Of a DNA stretch of 64,000 nt, positions 19,329 through 64,000 are shown piece by piece. The first letter of the stretch is position 1, and each line of letters starts with the position of its first letter. The stretch lies in the NCBI RefSeq assembly GCF_026151205.1, contig NC_087082.1:16523401-16587400 (forward strand), read 5' to 3'. Below the pieces are notes generated by a model. It saw only the letters and a program-made list of their open reading frames with translations, was not told the origin of the DNA and made no database searches. The position numbers and the translations under genes are program-made. The stretch is from Bolinopsis microptera (lineage: Eukaryota; Ctenophora; Tentaculata; Lobata; Bolinopsidae).

Positions 19329-22052
19329 AATAATAATATTTTTAGTAGAAATCAATTTTTAACTATTCAACAGAAGTATATGGATATTTTTAATGACAGT
19401 GGTTTAACATGGTACTTTACCAACGAAACAACCAGAAGACGGCATGTGAAAGATACTCTCCAGGAGAGCCTCCTTGATCAGGTCTTGTATACAAATGATG
19501 CTCTTGTCAACGGTTGTAAGATTGTTTCACCGCTTGGTAAGAGTGATCACGTTGGGATACTTGTCGAACTGGTTGTTTCGCCAAATACTGATAAGAGTCC
19601 TAAAGAGAAAACTGTAAAACCTATCTGGGGTAAGATTTCGTCTGATGAATTATTGAAGTTTAGTATGAATAACATTGACTGGGATTATAGTTCTACAAAT
19701 TATAATGTTCAAGAAATGTGGACTGAACTACATGGTAAACTGGAGGCTGTTGCCGCTGCTGTCCCAGCTGCTTCTGTTTATCTCGACAACAGGCCTGTCA
19801 AGTTGCCATGGAGTACAACTTCACTTAAGAGAATGAGGAAGAACAAGGACAAAGCATGGGCTGAGTTTGATAGAAATCCATCTGTAATCAATTTTAGTTA
19901 TGCTAATAGCAAGCAACATATTTTTGAAGTGGCTGAAGTTAAAGCTAAAGTTAACTATGAAAAGAAGATTACATCTAATTTAAAGCAGAATAGTAAGTCT
20001 TTTTACTCATATTTACGTAACAAAAGGCAAGTAAAATCAAGTGTGGTTTCCTTGGATAGAGGAGATGGTACACGCACAGATAGTTCTGCTGAGTCTGCTG
20101 AAGTACTTGCAAGTGCCTTCAGCTCAGTGTTTGTGTGTGAGCCACCTGGCCCTCTTCCTGAGAATGACACTTTGGATTATGATAAAGATGTTATTAGTGA
20201 TTTGCAAGTTAGCAGTGCTGATATTAAGAAGCAACTTTTAAAGCTTAATATTTTTAAGAGTTCAGGTCCGGATGGTGTTCATCCAAAGTTATTAAAATCG
20301 TTAGCTTATGATGACAACTTTGTAGAAGCAGTCACTAAATTATTTAAAATGTGTTCAGAAACGGGATCTCTTCCTGAAGTGTGGAAGTCAGCATCCGTTG
20401 TAGCATTGTTTAAAAAGGGTGTTAAATCAGATCCCTTAAACTATAGACCAGTTTCCTTAACTTGTATTTTGTGCAAAGTGTACGAAAAGTTGGTGAGGGC
20501 ACATTTATTGGATTTTTTAGAAGAACGAATATCAAAGCATCAGCATGGATTTGTTAAGGGCAAATCTTGCTTATCTAATCTTTTAGAGACATTTGATAAT
20601 ATTCTTGATATTTTAGATGAAGGTGATCCTGTTGATCTACTGTATTTTGATTTTAGTAAGGCCTTTGACACTGTCCCCCACTTTAGGCTTTTATCTAAAT
20701 TGGAGGGGTTTGGGGTCAAAGGAAAAGTTTTAGATGTTATTAAAGATTTTCTCACAGACAGAACCATGAGGGTTTGTGTAGAAGGACAATGGTCTGAGGT
20801 GAAACACGTGTTATCTGGTGTTCCCCAGGGGTCAGTATTGGGCCCTTTGCTATTTATTCTTTATATTAATGATTTACCTGATATAGTCAAGAATAAGATT
20901 AAATTATTTGCAGATGACCTAAAGTTGATTGGTAATGCAGCTAACCACAGCAGTGTTGCTGAAGATATTGTAGAACTGGAAGTCTGGGAGAGTATTTGGC
21001 TTTTGAAGTTTAATCCTGCTAAATGTAAAGTTGTTCATATTAATCTTAATAGCAACCCTAACTTAAATTATTTAGTAAATGGCGTAGAACTTGAAGTATC
21101 TGATCAGGAAAAAGATTTGGGGGTTATTACCCATAGTTCCCTGCTTTGGAATGAACAGATAAAAGCATGTATTTCCAAGGCAAATCGTATGATTTGCTGG
21201 ATTGTAAGGAATTTGATAATAAGAGAAAAATGTGTAATGATAGCCATCTATAAAGCTTTGATAAGACCTCATCTAGAGTATTGTGTCCAATTGTGGAATC
21301 CAGTTGCGGCTCATGGAAGTTGGGGGACTGTTTTGGAGCTGGAGAGCGTCCAGAGGCGGTTTACCCGTCTGATTGATGAGGTGGGTACTCTTCCTTACAG
21401 CCGTAGACTGGAAATCCTTAATTTGACAACGCTGGCAGAGCGGCGAATACGTGGGGACCTTATTGAAGCTTTTAAGGTTATTAATGGCTTGACTGATTAT
21501 GGTTCAGACTTGTTCAGACCAAGCAGATCAGGTCTTAATCTGGTTTCATCCAATAGATGTAGTAAGAGTGTGACAAAGGTCAAGAATCTTCAGTGTTCTT
21601 TTCTTCCAGAGCGGGTTGTTCCTTATTGGAACAAACTCCCTTCGGAGGTGAAGAACTGCTTGACAGTTTTGAGTTTTAAAATTGGATTGGAAAGTTTTAA
21701 AAAGAATATGATTTCTAAATGTATTGTAAATGACTTTCATTTTTGGAATGTTTCGAAAGAAGTTTTAACAAGAATTGAAGGTACCAGTTATATCAGTAAT
21801 AAGGAAAAACACAATGATTATCTGTGGTTCCATCCTTATGTAGCAAAGAAACGTTTTATAAATCTTTACTCCACTGGGAAGTATGAATAAATTAAATTTT
21901 GTAATGTTGTTTTTATTCATGATTAATATTTGATAAATTATTACCTTTAAATTTGATGGAGAAATAGTTATTTTTCCATGTAGTGTGATGATACTTTGTA
22001 GACATTAGTGATGATGTTATGTCATAATTTTTACTTACTTACTTACTTACTT
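19329..22052 (+). mobile_element. LINE-B, a 5'-truncated non-LTR retrotransposon inserted in LINE-A
   Basis: It is flanked by the 6-bp direct repeat 'atctta' (19323-19328 and 22053-22058). It starts inside coding sequence, contains a complete RT and ends in a short (TTAC)n tail at 22031-22052. 5' truncation plus a simple-repeat tail and short target duplication is the expected product of target-primed reverse transcription. Confidence 0.8.
19380..21890 (+). CDS. LINE-B ORF2: partial endonuclease and full reverse transcriptase
   Basis: The frame is open from the insertion border (19329); the first ATG at 19380 gives 836 aa. Residues about 1-65 are the end of an apurinic-type endonuclease (LLDQVLYTNDALV and PLGKSDHVGIL, the catalytic SDH). 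The RT follows: LNYRPVSLTC, HQHGFVKGKSCLSNLLETFD, LLYFDFSKAFDTVPH, LSGVPQGSVLGPLLF and LFADDLKLIG. The C-terminal module has HLEYCVQLWNP and LESVQRRFTRLI. No stop or frameshift is seen. The missing N-terminal half of the endonuclease means the copy cannot be autonomous, but the intact RT points to a recent insertion. Confidence 0.85.
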   Translation: MDIFNDSGLTWYFTNETTRRRHVKDTLQESLLDQVLYTNDALVNGCKIVSPLGKSDHVGILVELVVSPNTDKSPKEKTVKPIWGKISSDELLKFSMNNIDWDYSSTNYNVQEMWTELHGKLEAVAAAVPAASVYLDNRPVKLPWSTTSLKRMRKNKDKAWAEFDRNPSVINFSYANSKQHIFEVAEVKAKVNYEKKITSNLKQNSKSFYSYLRNKRQVKSSVVSLDRGDGTRTDSSAESAEVLASAFSSVFVCEPPGPLPENDTLDYDKDVISDLQVSSADIKKQLLKLNIFKSSGPDGVHPKLLKSLAYDDNFVEAVTKLFKMCSETGSLPEVWKSASVVALFKKGVKSDPLNYRPVSLTCILCKVYEKLVRAHLLDFLEERISKHQHGFVKGKSCLSNLLETFDNILDILDEGDPVDLLYFDFSKAFDTVPHFRLLSKLEGFGVKGKVLDVIKDFLTDRTMRVCVEGQWSEVKHVLSGVPQGSVLGPLLFILYINDLPDIVKNKIKLFADDLKLIGNAANHSSVAEDIVELEVWESIWLLKFNPAKCKVVHINLNSNPNLNYLVNGVELEVSDQEKDLGVITHSSLLWNEQIKACISKANRMICWIVRNLIIREKCVMIAIYKALIRPHLEYCVQLWNPVAAHGSWGTVLELESVQRRFTRLIDEVGTLPYSRRLEILNLTTLAERRIRGDLIEAFKVINGLTDYGSDLFRPSRSGLNLVSSNRCSKSVTKVKNLQCSFLPERVVPYWNKLPSEVKNCLTVLSFKIGLESFKKNMISKCIVNDFHFWNVSKEVLTRIEGTSYISNKEKHNDYLWFHPYVAKKRFINLYSTGKYE

Positions 22053-22058
22053 ATCTTA

Positions 22059-22396
22059 GACGACAACTCCATCTGTCAAATTATATGTTTAGAATCATCC
22101 ATGACAATTGTCCTACAAACTTTATGAACAAATTTAGTTACATATCAGGAGGTAGTAGGAGCGGCGAAAGCTGCAACCTTTATGTCAATAGATCAACATC
22201 ACATAAAAACTTTCAATACTTGGGGGCAAAATGTTGGAATAATGTTCCAACAGATCTACGAAATCTGCCCGATGTTAAAAGCTTTAGTGATTCGTATAAG
22301 AAACAGCTACTATCATCTATAACAACAGACCCTAATTATACCGTCGACAATTCATATGACAAATTTTACACTGCAATCATAGTCGCCGATAACTAA
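22059..22396 (+). pseudogene. LINE-A ORF2, C-terminal part
   Basis: In frame from RRQLHLSNYMFRIIHDNCPT to VADN and a stop. Similar C-terminal segments (YLGAKCWNNVPTDLRNLPDV, then KSFSDSYKKQLL) end many LINE ORF2 proteins. The codon phase and residue context join directly to the 19328 end of LINE-A, which shows the two pieces were one gene. Confidence 0.85.
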
Positions 22397-23990
22397 GTAA
22401 CTTCTAATTCTTTTAAATCTGAGGCATATATAATTGATGTATCGAAAAGATATTCCCTTTTTTACCACCTTATCATTCTGATTGATTTTAAACATGACTG
22501 ACATGTTTTAACTGGAGAAGGGGTTCCCACAGTGGTAGTTTTATAAACCACTTTTAATTTATTGACCTATTATACTTAGTGGTAGTTTTATAGACCACAT
22601 TTAATTTATTAACTTATCATACTTAGTATTTTTTTTTGGTGACTGTATCACCCAGTTTTAACATTTGATAATTGTACAGTTTATTGACGACACATTGACT
22701 GAATGTTATTTTATATTCTAATTTATATTCTAGATATTTTATTTATTTTACAACAGACGACAACTTCCTGTTTTTTCTTCTATATTAGTTACTCATATCT
22801 CTTGTACAGACTTTTTTACAAGGACATTGACAAATGATACTCACATTAGGCATTCATTATTGCATCTAAATTATTTCACTTGCATTAGGCTTAGAAATTT
22901 ATTCTCTGGTCAACAGATTTCAAATGTTTAATTAATTTGTAGTATGACAGTAAGGTATATAAGAAGTTATTTAATTTTGCTTGGGCTATTATATTGACTA
23001 GGTATTGAGGTTTAATGATGATATGGAATTTGAATTCTATATAAATTTACACTATGTGGTTGGGGCATTTTGCATAGTAAATATGGTTACTACTCATATA
23101 TATCATATTATTTGATTGGTATTCGATTTCTGATTATTTCTCTAGGAATATGATTATTATATCTCAATTTGGCTTTAGGTAGGGTGCCCCGCTAAAAGAA
23201 CTGGATTCTTCCAGGAAGCATCCCGTGCACAGAGCTTGGTCTACATATATATTAAATTAGTAACCATTCATTCTGTATGTGCTCGAAAATTTATTTCAAT
23301 CAAAAGTATCCACTCTTTTTTTTCTATTTTTTAAGAAAAAAAAGGAAGCAACTCACGGTATCACTCTCATAAGAGAAATGTTTCATCATTTACCGGAGTT
23401 GCAACCATATATACACAATAAGGTTTGGTACTTTATCCGTACCTCCCCTTTCATAGAAATAATAGCAAAAATATACACCTATCTTTAAGAAATCAACATC
23501 TGATAGTGTAACTTCGTTTAACTTGATACCTGCCACCATGGACTATGAATGTTTCTAGACACTATCCTTTTGATATTGAGATATTGGTATCTCAGATCAC
23601 GTGTACATCGTTCCTTCCTTTTTTATGACACAGTAATTTATTGACACTCACAGCTATAATTTTAATCATTGAATCAGTATTTTTATCTGTGCTCTGCGTA
23701 ATGCATCACATGAATCAGTTTTTTTAATCTATTAACTTATTACACATTTGTGCTCTGCTTTAGCATCACTTGACTATTTAATAAAATTGTTTGTTCAGGC
23801 CATGACCTTATAGTCAGCCAATTGGCCATTGCTAAAAATAAAAAAAATGAATTAAAAAAAAACAAAAAAAAAACATCTGATATAAAACATTCGATCAACC
23901 AAAATTAAAACAATTTTCCTGTTAATAATTTAACGGCACTCATAAGAGGTCATACTAGGTATAAGTCCAAATGCTGTGTCAGCAACCGTT
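22397..23990 (+). other. Probable LINE-A 3' UTR and AT-rich flank
   Basis: AT-rich sequence with an internal short repeat ('tggtagttttataraccac' at 22531 and 22580). An A-rich tail at 23838-23875 ('ctaaaaataaaaaaaatg') may mark the LINE-A 3' end. No protein-coding signal. Confidence 0.45.
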
Positions 23991-24009
23991 TTTGTTACTT
24001 TCTTTTCTT

Positions 24010-24235
24010 CTTGACTCCTCACACCATGAACTGATACCACTATGCTTTTAAGCATAGCAAAGCATATCTTGGTCCTGATGTAGTTGATAACATCTGTCTA
24101 GCTCTCCTTTCTCTTCTTTGATATCAATCTAGCAAGACGTTTGTGAAATCTGTCACATTCTGGTGCTGTAGTCCCTGCTGTAGAAAACACTAGAGGAATG
24201 AAAGACGCTCTTTCAGTGTTGATGACTCGTGAGTT
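24010..24235 (-). pseudogene. Retroelement polyprotein C-terminal fragment (antisense)
   Basis: The minus strand reads INTERASFIPLVFSTAGTTA, then CDRFHKRLARLISKK, an in-frame stop, and TDVINYIRTKICFAMLKSIV. This pattern (a TPLVFS-type motif, then a KRLA.LI..KR motif, then IR/VRTK.FA..K) recurs at the end of mobile-element reverse transcriptase ORFs in invertebrates. The family assignment is from memory and not firm. Confidence 0.5.
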
Positions 24236-24552
24236 ATACTTAGTTTTTTTTTTTCTTCCTCATTTCTCTTGTACAACTTGTACAACTTGTATCCACTCTT
24301 GATTAATATATAAAGATTCCAACTAGTTTTTAGTTGACTATTTCCCTCACCAGTGTACCTTGCCCTGCTAATTACATCACATTATTTTATTGAACGTGTC
24401 GTTTTATATTTGTATCTACTCTTGTCGTATCTATGCGATTATCAGAAATTTTTGAACAGTTCTGTAAAATTAAACTGTGAGAATTTTGAGCCAAGAAGAT
24501 TCTAATTAACTAGTCTTCATATATGGAATCGTGTCTTGGTAGAAGATTGTAA

Positions 24553-24775
24553 ATGGCCCTGATACCTTTTTTACTATGTTCTGAACTATTCGATGAGATC
24601 ATGTTAGTCGAATTGGCAACAGTTAATTTGATAAGGAAAAGAAAAGAGAGGTATTGCGATGTGGTAAGACATGTAAGGACAAGAATAAGATTCGCTTATG
24701 TTAAGAACCACACTCATAGCTCTACGAGGGTACAGAGGAAAAAAAATGGACAGCAAATATGAGACACCACTATCA
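24553..24775 (+). pseudogene. Retroelement polyprotein C-terminal fragment (sense)
   Basis: NLIRKRKERYCDVVRHVRTR, then IRFAYVKN, followed after a frameshift near 24710 by LIALRGYRGKKMDSKYETPL. It is homologous to the antisense fragment at 24010-24235 but carries the end of the protein. Confidence 0.5.
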
Positions 24776-25049
24776 GAAGTCTCTTATTATATATAACCTC
24801 ATCCCTGCCCCTATGATGGAGTAGATGTGTATATATCTGATTGTTGATATTTCATATTATATAATATTGGTAGCAGTGGACAATTTCCGTTACCTCTGTA
24901 TTGTGCTCTGCCAATTGCAACACTTGAATTACTTTATTGTATATATATACTGTTTGACACTTTATCTAAGTAATCTCTTACTTATACTAGTTAATGTGAT
25001 AAGTCTTAATAAATAGTAAATAATTAATATAATTATTAACCATTGCAGT

Positions 25050-26012
25050 ATGCTAGCCCGATCAGTGATTCCTCGAATTTGGTCAAGATCTTTCAGCAGT
25101 ATATGGGAGAAAAGGATTGATGACTTCACACCTATCAAAATTCAATCAAGCAGTGATGTTTTTGTCAGACAATATGATTGGAGAGCAGACTGTATTGAGC
25201 CAAAAACTAAATTGACATACCCAGAGAACGGTACAAGCGTTTCCCACACTGAAACTTTAGAGTTATGTAGTACTGATAGTGAAGAAATTAATGCAAAAAT
25301 TCCTGTCAAGTCACCGCTCTTTGTCAAATGCAGTAATGATGCCAGTGTTGATATTATTGGTCATGAGGCAGACATTGAAATTAAGACTGAGGCTGGTGGG
25401 TGCACTTTGAAAAGTGTCAAGGCAAATGAAACATCAATTATCAGCAAGTCAGGTTCAATCCAGTTGAACTCAATTGTTAGTAATTGCTCTATTATGACTG
25501 GAGGCAATGTGCTTGCCAAAAAAATTCAGGGTGAAAGACTTACAATTAGCACATCCTCCGGTTCAGTTGACATTGGGTCACTCTATGCACCAGAAGGAAA
25601 GATATTTGGCAAATATGGAGATGTCAAGATAGACAATGTTCATGGGAATTGCAAGATTGTCAGTGGTAGTGGTTCAGTTACCATTGGTTCATCTAAAGAC
25701 AATCTTGATATACGATGTCGAGGTGGAGAAGTGAAAGTAACTCTGCAAGATGTTGATCAGCAAGTTTTTATTCAGAGTTTTGGCGGTCCAGTAAAATTGT
25801 ACCTCAGTGAGGAAGTTTGCTCAAAATGCATGCTGAGTATTCAGTCGTCTGCTAAAGCTCAGGTTACAGATGAAATTCAGGAGATGGTCAATAAGAACAC
25901 TCAAGCATCAGCAATAGTGACGGTAGTAGCTTATGATGCTCCTATTTTTGTAGCCAAAGCAAAATCTTGGGGTGAATCGATGTGGGACAAGCTTAATGAT
26001 ATGGACAAATAA
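25050..26012 (+). CDS. FAM185A: FAM185A-like protein (DUF4097-type beta-repeat protein)
   Basis: A single-exon 320-aa frame. The N terminus MLARSVIPRIWSRSFSSIW is basic, amphipathic and free of acidic residues, consistent with a mitochondrial targeting peptide. The middle consists of repeated short beta units (SGSIQLNS, SGSVDIGS, YGDVKIDN, SGSVTIGS, GGEVKVTL), the hallmark of DUF4097 proteins, and the overall order matches animal FAM185A, whose biochemical role is not established. The ATG lies one base after an AG preceded by a pyrimidine-poor tract, so the mRNA 5' end is probably made by cis- or trans-splicing. The stop codon overlaps an AATAAA (26008-26013). It sits 570 bp upstream of EPRS on the same strand. 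No internal introns, unlike its neighbours. Confidence 0.75.
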   Translation: MLARSVIPRIWSRSFSSIWEKRIDDFTPIKIQSSSDVFVRQYDWRADCIEPKTKLTYPENGTSVSHTETLELCSTDSEEINAKIPVKSPLFVKCSNDASVDIIGHEADIEIKTEAGGCTLKSVKANETSIISKSGSIQLNSIVSNCSIMTGGNVLAKKIQGERLTISTSSGSVDIGSLYAPEGKIFGKYGDVKIDNVHGNCKIVSGSGSVTIGSSKDNLDIRCRGGEVKVTLQDVDQQVFIQSFGGPVKLYLSEEVCSKCMLSIQSSAKAQVTDEIQEMVNKNTQASAIVTVVAYDAPIFVAKAKSWGESMWDKLNDMDK

Positions 26013-26582
26013 AGCAACTAAGTTAATTAAGTGACCCCTTTTGTTAGATTTCCTCTCAACGCGTGTAATATTGTAAAATCAAAGCATTATTTATTGAAGA
26101 TAAACCGTTTAGAATCGTACCGTAATCAAAATTTTTATAAATTATGTCACATTTGATTTTTTATAATTTAACTGGACTTACTGTACATAAAACCCCTCCA
26201 GACATAAAAAAGAACTCTTTTTGCCTCTCATATGAATTTTAGCCTTAAAATTATTTCAAACTGGGAAAATCCATCTCTTTGTATGATATTTGGTTTTACA
26301 GTAAATTAATTAAAATATCCTCAGCACTAGTTCCATACTATGTGTGCATGCTAATAGGTCGGTTTCTAAAGTCAAGGTTTTCCAAAAGTTTTTACTCTAC
26401 ACATCGCTTTCTTACAACCGAAGTAAGTGATAGTATCTCAGTCTGTCAAATCAAACTTCAATCCTAATTTAGCTTATTAAGAAAAATTTTATTCTCATCA
26501 TGTTACAATTACTGTAATATGAAAACTGAAAATTGATGGTATCTTAACGCAATGTCTGACATCATTTTTCCAGATTGCAACA
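26013..26582 (+). other. FAM185A-EPRS intergenic region
   Basis: 570 bp of AT-rich DNA containing the FAM185A 3' UTR and the EPRS upstream sequence. The end has an acceptor-like 'atttttccag' (26564-26573) 9 nt before the EPRS ATG. The short distance is compatible with shared transcription, but no operon evidence is readable. Confidence 0.5.
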
Positions 26583-63191
<36,609 letters not shown>

Positions 63192-63611
63192 AATATTTGG
63201 ATAGGACTCTCATAGCTGGCTGTTAGGGGTCTTTGACTATTGGTCATTCATGGTTTAAGGTTTTATTGGGCGTTTCTTTTGAAAATGGTGTTTTATTTGT
63301 TTGTGTTCAACATCATCACAAGTGATCACAAATTTGCAGCATATAAAAAAATCTAAACATGTGCGGAATCGCACTATTTGCAAAAAATTACCGCACCTAC
63401 ATGTTCCCTTGCTCCTTTAGAGTCTTTGCTCTTCGATCAAGAGTAAAGCACAGAGATATGATAAAAAACAATTGATTACTATTATAGAACCTGGATCTGT
63501 ATTCTGCATTAAAATTGAGGGGAACCCATGTTTAAAATTAACAAATAAACTAAAAGTAAATGATATCAATTATAATTACCTATATATAATGATTATGAAG
63601 AGACCTTGGAG
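63192..63611 (+). other. EPRS 3' UTR region
   Basis: AT-rich, with no further coding sequence. The first AATAAA after the stop is at 63544-63549. Confidence 0.5.
63544..63549 (+). terminator. Candidate EPRS poly(A) signal
   Basis: AATAAA 353 nt after the stop codon; further copies occur at 63861 and about 63932. Confidence 0.4.
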
Positions 63612-63750
63612 AAGCCCCAAAGCGAGCGACCGATTTCATTTCGGTATACTTTGTATTTGAGGTCGGTTGTCGGTTATTTCCTTTTGTTTGGGAAATGGAG
63701 ACACTTGCAGTGGTCCACTCTACCCAATTATGGGTTTTGGTAAAATTAAT
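63612..63750 (+). repeat. Interspersed repeat copy (family R2)
   Basis: Matches the reverse complement of 2240-2390. The remaining 63751-64000 is AT-rich with no feature seen. Confidence 0.7.
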
Positions 63751-64000
63751 TCATACGTACTTTGTTCGAAACACTGTATTAATATTATCAAAGTTATCAA
63801 AATTCTGATAAATCAAATTATAGAATTTGTGTATTGCATAAATATTTTATCCAGAAAGAAAATAAACACGCCAGATACTAAAATTGTTATTAAATGTTTC
63901 CAGTTTATTTATTAACGGAAATCGTCATCAAAATAAAGGTTAGCCAAAATCACCGAGCTTTAAGTTTACAGTTCCTTAATCTCTGACTATGATACTTTCA

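Overview
This is a metazoan nuclear genomic window: AT-rich, intron-rich and crowded with retrotransposons, MITE-like repeats and minisatellites. The main evidence is a complete bifunctional glutamyl-prolyl-tRNA synthetase gene (EPRS) of 29 coding exons (26583-63191, + strand), which is an animal-type fusion. Several genes carry an acceptor-like AG within 10 nt of the start codon. Together with the TTAGGG-type motifs and the kinds of LINE present, this could fit a cnidarian or another animal that uses spliced-leader trans-splicing. The lineage call is inference only.

Layout. 1-12629: a galactose 3-O-sulfotransferase-like gene (+, six exons). Its long introns hold MITE-like elements, an 11-bp minisatellite and an ORF1-only LINE derivative. 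12630-18150: 3' flank, then a repeat zone with MITE copies carrying telomere-like motifs, three GC-rich repeat copies and a 0.4-kb CA microsatellite. 18179-22396: one decayed LINE (LINE-A) split by a second, 5'-truncated LINE with an intact reading frame (LINE-B), with a 6-bp target duplication. 24010-24775: two facing fragments of one retroelement protein. 25050-26012: an intronless FAM185A-like gene. 26583-63191: EPRS.

Inside EPRS, intron 9 (15.4 kb) holds an antisense small secreted-peptide ORF, a 3.3-kb minisatellite of 56-bp units and an antisense LINE (LINE-C) with endonuclease, reverse transcriptase and an esterase-like ORF1 fragment. Intron 23 (9.3 kb) holds an antisense intronless class A GPCR, a 32-bp minisatellite, an intronless tRNA-Leu(CAA) and a roughly 300-bp-period array of transposon-like units.

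The EPRS protein (about 1812 aa) has an N-terminal GST-C-like domain, a class I GluRS core, eight WHEP domains (the first six nearly identical and in one exon), a class II ProRS core and a Cys-containing C-terminal domain.

The most unusual pattern is repeated local amplification of splice-site DNA: nine tandem copies of the exon 28 acceptor with its first 25 coding bases, four copies of the tract upstream of exon 7, a duplicated exon 7 donor, a duplicated region upstream of exon 26, and a displaced copy of the start of sulfotransferase exon 4 beside a minisatellite.
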